This document shows, one piece after another, positions 1 to 7,759 of a stretch of 19,053 bases of DNA. Origin of the DNA: Anaerolineales bacterium Chloro_02 (GTDB lineage Bacteria; Chloroflexota; Anaerolineae; Anaerolineales; Anaerolineaceae); contig LUZV01000108.1 in the NCBI GenBank assembly GCA_001603765.1, forward strand, positions 1 through 19,053. The letters run 5' to 3'. The position numbers were made by a program, and so were the translations under genes. A model generated the notes under the pieces. It made no database searches and was not told where the DNA came from. It saw only the letters and a list, made by a program, of their open reading frames with translations. Every line of letters starts with the position of its first letter. Position 1 is the first letter of the stretch.

Positions 1-618
1 TTCAAATATGCCGAATTGAGCCGCGAAGCGGCGGGGGGAGTGGGGGCGAAACGCCCCCATGGCTTTTAAAGCACCACTTCGATACCATCTTGAACACAGT
101 CCGGACTCCCCCCAATCCTCCCGCTTTTCCCCCTCATCCCCCGGTACCAGGAGCAAAGACTTTGCCAATGTCCGTGAAAACGGTGCCGGTGCTGGCCCCG
201 TGGCATTCCATGCGGGTTCGGCGTTCTCCGAAGCAGCCCGGGAATGAAACAAATTAGAGGCGTGGCAAAATCACGGCACAAAAATGTATCTCGAAAGAGG
301 TCGATTTCTCCCGCTCTTTTCCATTAGTTCCATCTTCAAGGTAATTGGCCGTGATGCTTTGCCTCACCCGCGAAGCATGAAAATTCCCTTTTCAAGGTAG
401 ACTGTTTTCTACGCAAAGCAGTGGAAGGCGATTGCGGATACACAGGTCCCGTTGACGTTTCGATTGCGTATTTGATTGGCAGGGTTGTATGCTGTCAGGG
501 CTTCGGGCGCAACGGAAGCTTTTCGGGAAAAAATCCGACTCCCACACGCAATCTGGATGCACAGCGCAGAAGTTGGTTCTTCATTCTGGATCGGTTTTCA
601 CTACATCGGGATTTTTTC
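1..618. other. Intergenic / upstream region, no convincing gene
   Basis: No convincing gene is seen here. The first bases could be the tail of a frame entering from the left (it would stop at 67-69), but that frame runs through two hairpins and looks like read-through of non-coding DNA. The rest, up to the MATE gene, gives only short frames without ribosome binding sites. The reading frame of the MATE gene is open back to 421, but the extra 66 codons do not resemble the N-terminus of a MATE transporter. Confidence 0.5.
21..59. repeat. Two adjacent short hairpins
   Basis: CCGC-gaa-GCGG at 21-31 is followed by TGGGGGCG-aaa-CGCCCCCA at 41-59, an 8-bp perfect stem with an AAA loop. The following bases (tggctttt) are only weakly T-rich, so this may be a terminator for a gene left of the window or a dispersed intergenic repeat. 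I cannot tell which. Confidence 0.5.
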
Positions 619-1995
619 ATGTCGGTTCACGGTGCAACGGATGAGTTGGGGGCGGGGGCGATAGGCAGGCTTCTTTTGCGTTATTCTCTTCCTGCCATTG
701 TCGGCATGACCGCCTCTTCCCTGTACAACATCATCGACAGGATATTCATCGGCCAGGGCGTCGGGGCTTCGGCCATATCGGGCCTCGCCATAACGCTTCC
801 CATCATGAACCTGGCCGTGGCGTTCGGCGCCATGGTGGGGGTCGGGGCCGCGGTCACCATCTCCATCCGGCTGGGAGAAAAGAACGCCGCGGACGCCACC
901 TTCATCCTCGGCAACACCGTCTTTTTGAATGTCGTCATCAGCATAGCTTTTTCCATCGTGGTCCTCGGCTTTCTGGACGGCATACTGCGCGCCTTCGGCG
1001 CCAGCAGCGATACCCTGCCTTACGCAAGAGAATTCATGGAGATTATCCTTGCGGGAAACGTCGTCACCCATCTCTACATGGGGCTGAACAACATTATGCG
1101 CGCTTCCGGCTACCCGAAAAAGGCGATGGCGGCCACCCTGCTCACCATCGGGGTGAACGTCGTGCTGGCGCCGCTCATGATCTTCGGGCTCAAGTGGGGG
1201 ATTCGGGGAGCTGCCACGGCCACGGTGTGCTCGCAGATCACCGGGCTGGCATGGGTGCTGCTCCATTTCGTGGGCAGGCAAAGCAGCGTCCGATTCGAAC
1301 GCGGGTGCTTCAAACCCAGGGTGCGCATCATCAAGGACATCATTTCGATCGGAATGTCCGCCTTCCTGTTGAACGTGTGCCTGTGCCTCATCATGAGCAT
1401 CATCAATCTGCGGCTGGTAAAATACGGCGGAGATTTTGCCGTCGGGGCCTTCGGGATCATCAACAGCATCCTGATGTTTTTTGCGATGGTCGTGCTGGGC
1501 TTCACCCAGGGGATGCAGCCCATTGCGGGGTATAACTACGGCGCGAACCAGTGGCACCGGGTGCGGGAAGTCTTCAGGTTCACGGTGGTGGCGGCAAGCT
1601 GCGTGACGTGTACCGGTTTCTTGATGGCGGAGTGCATTCCGGAGCTGATCTCCCGCGCCTTCACAACCAGCCGTGACCTGACGGAGCTTTCCACGGAGGG
1701 AATGCGCATCGTTTTCGCCATGTTCCCCCTGGTCGGCTTTCAGATGGTGACTGCGAACCTGTTCCAGTCCATCGGAAAGGTGCAGATATCCATCCTGCTT
1801 TCCCTGTCCAGGCAGGTATTGTTCCTGATCCCGGCGCTTTTCGTTCTTTCGCACATTTTCGGGGTAAAGGGCGTGTGGGCATCCATGCCGGCCTCGGATC
1901 TCGCGGCCACCGTCCTCACGCTCATCGTCCTGAAAAACCAGGTGAAAAAAGCCCCGGCAACGGCGCGAAATCCCCAGGTGCGGTCCTGCCGATGA
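619..1995 (+). CDS. MATE-family multidrug/Na+ efflux transporter (MepA/DinF-like)
   Basis: This is an inner-membrane antiporter of the multidrug and toxic compound extrusion family, which exports cationic compounds in exchange for Na+ or H+. The 458-residue protein matches the usual length of about 450 and consists of about twelve hydrophobic segments in two similar halves. Family-like stretches near the N-terminus are the LPAIVGM segment and the IDRIFIGQGVGASAISGLAI segment; the second half has QGMQPIAGYNYGA, typical of this family. The start is set at ATG 619 because homologues begin just before the first membrane segment and the 66 codons upstream look non-coding. The ribosome binding site is weak. 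It is separated from the selenoprotein cluster by the oppositely oriented regulator, so a functional link is unlikely. The exact substrate is unknown. Confidence 0.9.
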   Translation: MSVHGATDELGAGAIGRLLLRYSLPAIVGMTASSLYNIIDRIFIGQGVGASAISGLAITLPIMNLAVAFGAMVGVGAAVTISIRLGEKNAADATFILGNTVFLNVVISIAFSIVVLGFLDGILRAFGASSDTLPYAREFMEIILAGNVVTHLYMGLNNIMRASGYPKKAMAATLLTIGVNVVLAPLMIFGLKWGIRGAATATVCSQITGLAWVLLHFVGRQSSVRFERGCFKPRVRIIKDIISIGMSAFLLNVCLCLIMSIINLRLVKYGGDFAVGAFGIINSILMFFAMVVLGFTQGMQPIAGYNYGANQWHRVREVFRFTVVAASCVTCTGFLMAECIPELISRAFTTSRDLTELSTEGMRIVFAMFPLVGFQMVTANLFQSIGKVQISILLSLSRQVLFLIPALFVLSHIFGVKGVWASMPASDLAATVLTLIVLKNQVKKAPATARNPQVRSCR

Positions 1996-2048
1996 CCGGA
2001 CCGCCCGCACCTCACGGATTCAAGCCGGTGACGACCGGACGCTCGTCA

Positions 2049-2068
2049 CGCACGCGCCGGCGCGTGCG
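2049..2068. repeat. Perfect 20-bp GC palindrome
   Basis: CGCACGCGCC is immediately followed by its reverse complement GGCGCGTGCG. It lies 54 bases past the MATE stop codon. As RNA it could form a GC-rich stem and act as a weak or factor-assisted terminator; no T-tract follows. Confidence 0.6.
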
Positions 2069-2147
2069 GCCGAATCCCGGGGAGCGGGAGGATACATTTC
2101 CCCGGATCGCGTTGGGGCTGTAGCAAGAAAGCCCATTGCGCGGGACT

Positions 2148-2165
2148 GAAAACCCGGTGGTTTTC
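2148..2165. terminator. Possible bidirectional terminator hairpin
   Basis: GAAAACC-cggt-GGTTTTC forms a 7-bp stem with a 4-base loop between the convergent MATE and IclR genes. The position suits a shared terminator, but the A/T part is inside the stem rather than after it, so the call is weak. Confidence 0.25.
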
Positions 2166-2345
2166 GCTCGCATTTTCCGGGGTGAACCGGAGGGAGTTGT
2201 CCTTCAACCACTGGCGGAACTACAGCGGCTCATTCCGTGATTGGAAGGCGTGGGGCAATCGGCGCAGGTCTGCGCTTCTTGACCGGGCGGCAGTTGCGAC
2301 CTCCGGTCTTCCGATCTCCGCAACCGCTGGAAATAAAGGCGCTGC

Positions 2346-3134
2346 TCAGGTGCAGTCTGCCGCGATCGCGCCTTGATCCAAATTCTCCGCCGATGAATAC
2401 CCCAGCTTTGTCGAAATATTTGCGGCTGCTTCAGTCGCCAATTTGATGTAGGACTCGAATTCCTCATCGGTTCGGCTGGTCGGCACAGTCATGGAGATAG
2501 ACGCTATCACACGCCCGGTGACTTCACGTATGGGGGCGCTGACCCCCTTGGCGTCGGCCATACGACCTTCGAAACTGACAGCATATCCGCGCTCTCTTGT
2601 CTTTTCCAACTCCGCCCTGAGCGCGTCGATACTGTCAATTGTCCCCGGGGCGAATTTGAAGAATCTGACGTTTCTCAGGTAGACTTCGATCTCTTCCCGA
2701 TCAAGAAAAGCAAGGATCGCCATGCCGGATGCCGCCACGTGCAGGGGAGTGCTCTGCCCGGTGTGAGCGACCACCCGCACGCTTCTTTTCCCGTTGAGGC
2801 AGTCGATGGAGAGCCGTTCGTTGCCGTTTCTCACATTTAAATATACGGTTTCGCCGCTTGCATTCCAGATGTAAGTCAGAAAAGGCTCCGCGACTTTCTT
2901 CAGGTCAAACCTGTCTGAAATGGTCATGCCCATCTTCAGAAGCTTCATCCCGAGGTCGTACTTTTGCGTCTCCTTGTTGTAGGTCACATACTCGTATTTG
3001 ATCAAGGTCCCCAGTATCCGGAGCAACGTCGCCTTCGACAGGGCGACACTCCGACTTAGTTCAGATAAACCTTGAACATTTTCATTCAGGGCTTCCATGA
3101 TTATGAGCGCCCTTTCGACAGCGCGCACCTCCAT
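2346..3134 (-). CDS. IclR-family transcriptional regulator
   Basis: A 262-residue regulator of the IclR family, the usual length. Residues 1-60 form the winged helix-turn-helix (LSELSRSVALSKATLLRIL is the recognition-helix area), followed by a linker helix and the C-terminal effector-binding domain at about residues 75-250, with the family pattern VAASGMAILAFL and the late segment GVSAPIREVTGRVIASISM. A good Shine-Dalgarno (GGAGGT, seven bases before ATG on the minus strand) fixes the start. It is divergent from the grd-like genes. IclR proteins commonly control an adjacent carboxylate or aromatic catabolism operon in response to a pathway metabolite, so it is the likely regulator of this cluster. 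Activation versus repression cannot be told. Confidence 0.93.
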   Translation of the reverse strand: MEVRAVERALIIMEALNENVQGLSELSRSVALSKATLLRILGTLIKYEYVTYNKETQKYDLGMKLLKMGMTISDRFDLKKVAEPFLTYIWNASGETVYLNVRNGNERLSIDCLNGKRSVRVVAHTGQSTPLHVAASGMAILAFLDREEIEVYLRNVRFFKFAPGTIDSIDALRAELEKTRERGYAVSFEGRMADAKGVSAPIREVTGRVIASISMTVPTSRTDEEFESYIKLATEAAANISTKLGYSSAENLDQGAIAADCT

Positions 3135-3201
3135 GTTCGATACCTCCAGACGATGTCGTAAGAATAAGATAATCAGCGTCGAGCTTCAGGGATAAGGCAT
3201 A

Positions 3202-3233
3202 TGCCGCGGGACCCGCTACGGGTACCTGCGGCA
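3202..3233. repeat. Nested hairpin upstream of the IclR gene
   Basis: The outer arms TGCCGC (3202-3207) and GCGGCA (3228-3233) enclose an inner hairpin ACCCG-cta-CGGGT (3211-3223). It lies 68-99 bases upstream of the IclR start codon. It may be an operator or leader structure; no T-run makes it a terminator. Confidence 0.45.
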
Positions 3234-3465
3234 CCATGGCGAAGACGGAAAATGAACCCCCGGTCCACATCTACCTAAGAAGTCTGTCACAACCCGATGT
3301 GTTTTGCAAGGCATATGGACACGGATTCGTACTGTTTTTTCAATAGAACGGCAGACTTGGACGGTCTGTCCCGGATGCGGGAGTAGTTTGCGGGAAGTTT
3401 GGCGGTGCCCGGTTGTTTTCGGAGGGGCCGGTGAAATGGGAATGAAAAAAAATCGCAAAATCCAC

Positions 3466-3495
3466 TTGACAACGCGAAGAGAGTTCCCTTATCCT
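3466..3495 (+). promoter_or_regulatory. Candidate sigma70-type promoter for the grd-like cluster
   Basis: A perfect -35 box TTGACA (3466-3471) is followed after 17-18 bases by a -10-like TTATCCT (3489-3495). Transcription would start near 3501, directly at the palindrome at 3506-3518. It is the best match to a promoter in the divergent region and is in the right place. Confidence 0.5.
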
Positions 3496-3505
3496 AAAAA
3501 TGAAC

Positions 3506-3518
3506 CAGTGATCCACTG
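3506..3518. promoter_or_regulatory. Candidate operator palindrome
   Basis: CAGTG-atc-CACTG is a perfect 5-bp inverted repeat with a 3-base spacer, just downstream of the candidate -10 box and so around the predicted transcription start. IclR-family dimers bind short palindromes of about this size next to promoters, so it could be the site for the divergent regulator. The short arm length means chance is possible. Confidence 0.35.
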
Positions 3519-3536
3519 TACGAACCACACCGTACC

Positions 3537-3585
3537 TCCGGAAGTTCTGCCGGCAAACAGGCCGGTTGCCGGCGGAACTTCCGGA
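3537..3585 (+). repeat. Very stable 20-bp stem-loop in the 5' leader
   Basis: The left arm (3537-3556, TCCGGAAGTTC then T then GCCGGCAA) pairs with the right arm (3566-3585, TTGCCGGC then G then GAACTTCCGGA). The stem is 20 bp long with a single T/G position, which pairs as G-U in RNA, and the loop is nine bases (3557-3565). No T-run follows, so it is not a simple intrinsic terminator. It sits in the predicted leader of the grd-like transcript, about 300 bases before the grdE start. Confidence 0.75.
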
Positions 3586-3887
3586 CCTGATTCGAACCGT
3601 CCACAAAGCTTGGGAGGTGCCATGATCATTTCCCTGCTCTCCAATAATCGCTGTTTCCCCGGTGTGGAAGTTGTCCGTTGCACACCCGGGCGCCGGTCCG
3701 CTGACCGCATCCGCTTGCTCCACAATCCAGTGAAAGATTCCGTGCTCCCGGCGCGTCTTCCTCGTGAAGTCCGCAGGGGGGCCGGCAATCCATACGCGAG
3801 AAGACTACGGAACCTCAGGATGACCGTATCCAGACATGGGCGGCCGAGTGCATTCATCGCAAGGGAAGAATAGTAGGGGAGAAGCCT

Positions 3888-5159
3888 ATGAAATTACGCA
3901 TGGAGTCAGTCAAGATCGTAGATGTGCAATTCGGGGCAAAAACATCGATATCCGATGGTGTCCTGTACATCAACCGGCAGGAGCTGACCGAGACGGTGGC
4001 CGGGGATGAGAACTTCGCAAGTGTCGGTATCGAAATCGTCAAACCGGGTGAAAGCACCCGGGTCATCAATGTGGTCGATGTTGTCGAGCCCAGGTGCAAG
4101 ATCTCGGGGGGAGTGGACTTCCCGGGTGTGCTGGGAGGTTTCATCGCCGCGGGGAGGGGGACCACCCGGGCGCTCAAGGGAATGGCCGTGGCCCTGTGCG
4201 ACCGTCACCGCCACTGGATACATTCAAAGGGCATCATTGATATGGCCGGCCCCGGCGCCGAGTTGGGAAGATACGGGAAAATGCCCTGCGTGGTCGTGGA
4301 CCCGATCCCGGCGGGAGATGTTGACGATCATGCCTACGCTTATTCCGTAAGGCGCGCCGGGTTCAAGGCCGCCGTATACCTCGCCCGCGCCGCCGGCGAA
4401 GACCAGGTGGATGAGTCGGTGGTCTATGACATGGAAACCGTGTACCCCGATTTGCCAAAACTCGGGTACTACTATCAAATCTACAGCCCGCAGCACGACC
4501 CCAAAGGAATTCCGGACCCGATATTTTACGGTTACCCGATTTCCGTGACCCTTCCGCTGGTCGTCAATGCGAACGAGATCATCGACGGAGCGGTATTGAG
4601 CGGCTACACGATCCGCATGATGGAGACCTATTCGATCCAGAACCACCCCATCGTCACCGAGTTGCTCTCCCGGCACGGCAAAGACCTGAACTTCGCCGGG
4701 GTCGTCATGGGGGTATGCAGCCTGGAGCCGGTCCGCCGCGCGCTCGCCGCCATGATGATCGGAAATCTTTTCCACGACACCCTGAAAGCCGATGGCGTGA
4801 TCATGACAAAGCCCCTGGGCGGTGCTCCGAATGTCGATCTGGGGGTTGCCGCATCGGAATGTGAGAAGCTTGGCGTGAAGACCACGCTTTTGATTCAGGC
4901 TTTGAACACTCAGGCTTCTCTCGATTCCGAAGTGCTTTTTAATGATCCGGCCCTTAACGCTATCATCAACTGCGGCATCATTTTCGAAACCGCACAGCTC
5001 CCTGAATTAGACAAAATCATAGGCGGCACTGGAGAAACAGCGGTATTCAACGACAGTTGCAAGCAGACCGCCGGACATCCAATCGTTGTAGAAAAAAGAT
5101 TCATATGCGGATGTCTGAACCAATTGGGTGCATCGCCGGCTGTAGCGGTAGAGTACTAG
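3888..5159 (+). CDS. grdE: Glycine/sarcosine/betaine reductase component B, GrdE-type subunit (variant)
   Basis: This is the substrate-binding component B subunit of a selenoprotein reductase. Family features are the start (VDVQFGAKTSISDGVLYI), GGVDFPGVLGG, NANEIIDGAVLSG (about 227-239), IQNHPI (250-255), RHGKDLNF (262-269) and KADGVIMTKPLGGAPNVDLG. Length is 423 residues against about 428 in known GrdE. Classical GrdE, GrdG and GrdH are proproteins cut before Cys242, which becomes a pyruvoyl group. In my recall of the family alignment that site follows DGAV, and here the position holds Thr241 (codon 4608-4610). Cys277 is nearby but falls in a different block. The start ATG follows AGGGGAGA at a spacing of six. 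It is the first gene of the cluster, 179 bases before grdB. Glycine, sarcosine, betaine or another substrate cannot be told apart. Confidence 0.88.
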   Translation: MKLRMESVKIVDVQFGAKTSISDGVLYINRQELTETVAGDENFASVGIEIVKPGESTRVINVVDVVEPRCKISGGVDFPGVLGGFIAAGRGTTRALKGMAVALCDRHRHWIHSKGIIDMAGPGAELGRYGKMPCVVVDPIPAGDVDDHAYAYSVRRAGFKAAVYLARAAGEDQVDESVVYDMETVYPDLPKLGYYYQIYSPQHDPKGIPDPIFYGYPISVTLPLVVNANEIIDGAVLSGYTIRMMETYSIQNHPIVTELLSRHGKDLNFAGVVMGVCSLEPVRRALAAMMIGNLFHDTLKADGVIMTKPLGGAPNVDLGVAASECEKLGVKTTLLIQALNTQASLDSEVLFNDPALNAIINCGIIFETAQLPELDKIIGGTGETAVFNDSCKQTAGHPIVVEKRFICGCLNQLGASPAVAVEY

Positions 5160-5338
5160 TCATATCGGCTTAATGGTCAAATCGTCTCGTTGATTATTAA
5201 GCGTAGTCGGGTGTTTCTCATTATGGATGACGGGCGTTCAAAGCAGAAAGACTCAAGACTCTTTTCCATTGAGGCCTTGTCACGTTCGAGTGAGTGATTC
5301 GCGCTAATGAAACGGAAAAGACCATCGGGGGTAGGATG

Positions 5339-6673
5339 ATGAGCGATAAATTGGTGCAAGGGAATCCGGAAAACGGAAAATGGCGGATCGTGTGTTATCT
5401 CAACCAGTTCTTCGGCCAGATCGGCGGTGAGGACAAGGCCGATACCGGCTTCCTGGTAAAAGAAGGGCCGATCGGTCCCGCCATGTTCCTTCAGTCATTT
5501 TTTGCGGGCGAGGGAGAGGTCGTGGCCACGGTGATCTGCGGCGACAATTACATGGCGGATAACCTGGGGGAGGCGGTCGAGGAAGGATTCAAGCTGATAG
5601 CCGATCTGAAGCCGTCGATCTTCTTTTCCGGTCCCGGTTTCAACTCCGGGCGGTACGGGGTGGCCTGCGGCGCCATTGCAGCCGCGGTTCAGGAACGGCT
5701 GGGGATTCCCGCGATTACGGGCCTGTATCCCGAAAACCCCGGAACGGATATGTACCGCAAGAGAGCCTACGTCGTCAAAACGGGCATCAATGCAGGAACA
5801 ATGAGGACGGCCCTGGCCACAATGGCCGGCATCGGCAAGAGACTGCTGAAAAACGAACCCATCGGCAGCGCCGAGAAGGAAGGCTACTTTGCGAGAGGGT
5901 TCCTCAAAAACGAAACTGTGGAGAAAACCGCGGCGGTCCGGGGCATTGAGATGCTGTTCGATAAGGTTACGGGCAAGCCTTTCAAGACCGAACTGTCGAT
6001 ACCTCAGTTTGAGGATATTCCTCCCGCACCGCCGGTCAACGACATCAAGAAAGCAACCATAGCCCTGGTGTCCGATGGCGGAGTCGTGCCAAAGGGCAAT
6101 CCCGATAAGATCAAGGTCAGCCAAAACACGGTCTGGGCATCATACAATCTCGATGAACTTTTCGCGAATCCTTACCAGATTGCCCATTCCGGTTACCATC
6201 CGACCGAAGTTCGCGAGAATTTGAACCGTTTGCTGCCTATGGATGTGCTCAAGGAATTGGAAGCCGAGAAAGAGTTTGGGCGGCTATTCCCCGTCTTCTA
6301 CTCCTGTTCGGGAAATACTACGACCGTTCAGAGCTGCAAAGCGATCGGCGAAGGCATCGCCAAGAAACTCGTCGAAGAGAATGTCACGGCCGCGCTGCTG
6401 GTATCCACCTGAGGTACCAGCACTCGTTGCGGTGCAACGATCACGATGCAGATCGAGAAACAGGGAATCCCCACCGTCCAGGTATCGTCAATTGTCGATG
6501 TAGCAATGATGGTTGGCGTACCCAGACTAATCCGCGGCTACACCATAACCAGTCCCATCTGCGATTTCCACCTAAGTCCCGACGAGGAGAAGGCGATGCG
6601 CCGCCGTTGTGTGAAGAAGGCGCTCGCATTGCTCCAGCAGGAAGGCAAAAAAGGCAGCTACGAGACGATCTAG
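5339..6673 (+). CDS. grdB: Component B selenoprotein subunit (GrdB/GrdF/GrdI-type), Sec at UGA 6410-6412
   Basis: This catalytic component B subunit reads through an in-frame UGA. Upstream are the family N-terminus YLNQFFGQIGGEDKAD, CGDNYM, GPGFNSGRYGVACG and GIPAITGLYPENPG. Around the UGA the frame reads LLVST-Sec-GTSTRCGAT, matching the conserved GrdB selenocysteine site. It continues 87 more codons (EKQGIPTVQVSSIVDVAMMVG) to TAG at 6671. Sec is residue 358 of 444; known GrdB has Sec near 350 of about 436. GrdB takes the substrate's carboxymethyl group and passes it to GrdA. The start at ATG 5339 follows GGGGG at a spacing of seven; ATG 5336 and GTG 5294 are alternatives. A strong SECIS-like hairpin follows the UGA. 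Treating the UGA as a stop would remove the active site and C-terminus. Confidence 0.92.
6410..6440 (+). promoter_or_regulatory. Selenocysteine UGA codon with bacterial SECIS-like hairpin (grdB)
   Basis: UGA at 6410-6412 is followed by TCGTTGC-GGT-GCAACGA (6424-6440), a perfect 7-bp stem with a GGU triloop. The loop begins 18 bases after the UGA, within the 16-37 base range usual for bacterial SECIS elements, and the loop G residues are what SelB recognises in known examples. The hairpin lies in coding sequence (Thr-Arg-Cys-Gly-Ala). Confidence 0.85.
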
Positions 6674-6719
6674 CGATGAATTCCTGCGCGGTCGTGCGTG
6701 GAAGAACAATGCCGAGCTG

Positions 6720-6736
6720 ACCGGATGTCTTCCGGT
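6720..6736 (+). repeat. Short hairpin between grdB and the CoA-transferase
   Basis: ACCGGA-tgtct-TCCGGT is a 6-bp stem in the 104-base gap after grdB. No T-run follows, so it is not a clear terminator; it may mark an mRNA processing or stability element between the selenoprotein and CoA-transferase genes. Confidence 0.35.
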
Positions 6737-6777
6737 GCAACGCAACTGACCTGTGAAAACCAAAAGAGAGTCATGAC

Positions 6778-7755
6778 ATGGAGGCAAATGCCAAACTGAT
6801 GTCAATGACGGACGCTGTGAAGAAGTATGTCCACGACGGAGCCGTCATTTCGTTCGGAGGATTCTCCGCCACTCAATGCCCCATGGCCGCCGCTCACGAG
6901 ATCATCCGCCAGGGAGTGAAAGACCTCCACGTCGTTGTCTGTTCGAATGGACAGGCGGTCGACGAACTGGTCGGCGCCGGCTGTGTCGCCGGCATCGAGC
7001 TTGCGTACGGGGGCAACGGCAGGTTTGCATCGACCTGTTTCAGGTTCAGGTCCGCAGCCCAGAGCGGCGAATTAAAAGTAGAGGATTATTCCAATTATCA
7101 CATGACCTTGCGATTCATGGCCGGGGCCATGGGAATGCCGTTCCTTCCCACCTACAGCGGTCTGGGAACGGATATCGTCAAGAAATGGCGATACGGAGAA
7201 GAAGACCGGCGCCATGATCCGCGACTGCCGGTGAAAAAGCTGGTTCTGATGGGCAACCCGTTCAACCGGAACGGCGGCGGCGAGCAAGTGCTGCTGGTGC
7301 CCGCGCTCATGCCGGACGTTACCATCATCCACGCCCAAAAGGCCGATGTGCTCGGCAATGCCCGCATCACGGGCCTGATTTACGCCGATGTCGAACAGGC
7401 CAAGGCCGCGAAGAACCTGATCATAACGTGCGAAGAAATCGTCGAGACCGATGAACTCCGAAAGGATCCGGAGCTGAATCAGATCCTCGGTTTCCAGGTA
7501 AGCGCCGTGGTCAAGGTCCCCTGGGGTTCCTATCCGTGCGCCGTGTACGGCTGCTATGACTACGATCCGTGGTTCCTGCGCGACTTCTACCCGAAGGTGG
7601 CCAAGGACGATTCCGAGTGGCGCAAGTACCTGGATGCGTATGTGTATGGGGTCGCAAACAGGGAAGAGTTTCTCAATCTGATCGGCATGGAGAGAGTCGA
7701 AAGGCTGAGGGCCGACAAGACAATCGGGTACAACCCCGTTCTGAATCGGAGCTGA
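6778..7755 (+). CDS. gctA: Glutaconate CoA-transferase-type subunit A (family I CoA-transferase, alpha)
   Basis: This is the alpha subunit of a family I CoA-transferase, which moves CoA between carboxylates. The 325-residue length and the order of motifs follow GctA of glutamate-fermenting anaerobes: N-terminal AVKKYVHDGAVISFGGF, RRFR-like CFRFRSAAQSGELKVEDYS, MGMPFLP, NPFN, PDVTIIHAQKADVLGNARI, ITCEEIVETDELRKDP and the C-terminal YGCYDYDPWFLRDFY. The true acyl substrates are unknown; other glutaconate-like family members also handle succinyl or branched acyl groups. It forms a pair with the next gene (four bases between them). The start ATG follows AAGAGAG. Its place inside a glycine-reductase-type cluster suggests it activates the imported substrate or handles the cleaved product. 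Confidence 0.88.
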   Translation: MEANAKLMSMTDAVKKYVHDGAVISFGGFSATQCPMAAAHEIIRQGVKDLHVVVCSNGQAVDELVGAGCVAGIELAYGGNGRFASTCFRFRSAAQSGELKVEDYSNYHMTLRFMAGAMGMPFLPTYSGLGTDIVKKWRYGEEDRRHDPRLPVKKLVLMGNPFNRNGGGEQVLLVPALMPDVTIIHAQKADVLGNARITGLIYADVEQAKAAKNLIITCEEIVETDELRKDPELNQILGFQVSAVVKVPWGSYPCAVYGCYDYDPWFLRDFYPKVAKDDSEWRKYLDAYVYGVANREEFLNLIGMERVERLRADKTIGYNPVLNRS

Positions 7756-7759
7756 CGAT

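Larger units (their letters stand above)
1996..2345. other. Intergenic region between converging MATE and IclR genes
   Basis: This 350-base stretch lies between two convergent genes. I see no credible gene in it. It holds a perfect GC-rich 20-bp palindrome (2049-2068) and a 7-bp hairpin (2148-2165), either of which could take part in transcription termination, although neither is followed by a clean T-run. Confidence 0.5.
3135..3887. promoter_or_regulatory. Divergent regulatory region / long 5' leader of the grd-like cluster
   Basis: A 753-base gap separates the IclR gene from the first grd-like gene. It holds, in order, a nested hairpin (3202-3233), a candidate promoter (3466-3495), a 13-bp palindrome (3506-3518) and a 20-bp stem-loop (3537-3585). 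If the promoter is used, the transcript carries a leader of nearly 400 bases. Frames within it are Arg-rich and unlike neighbouring proteins; the best is an 83-codon frame from ATG 3622 to 3873 behind GGGAGGTGCC, which I consider more likely chance than gene. Confidence 0.6.

Noticed and set aside
601..2010. 469-residue open frame on the minus strand across the MATE gene
   Set aside because: It is the antisense shadow of the MATE gene; its translation is His/Asp/Arg/Gly-rich and low in hydrophobic residues, with no family resemblance.
6446..6673. Separate 75-residue gene after grdB
   Set aside because: It is in frame with grdB and is its C-terminal part after the Sec codon, not a gene of its own.
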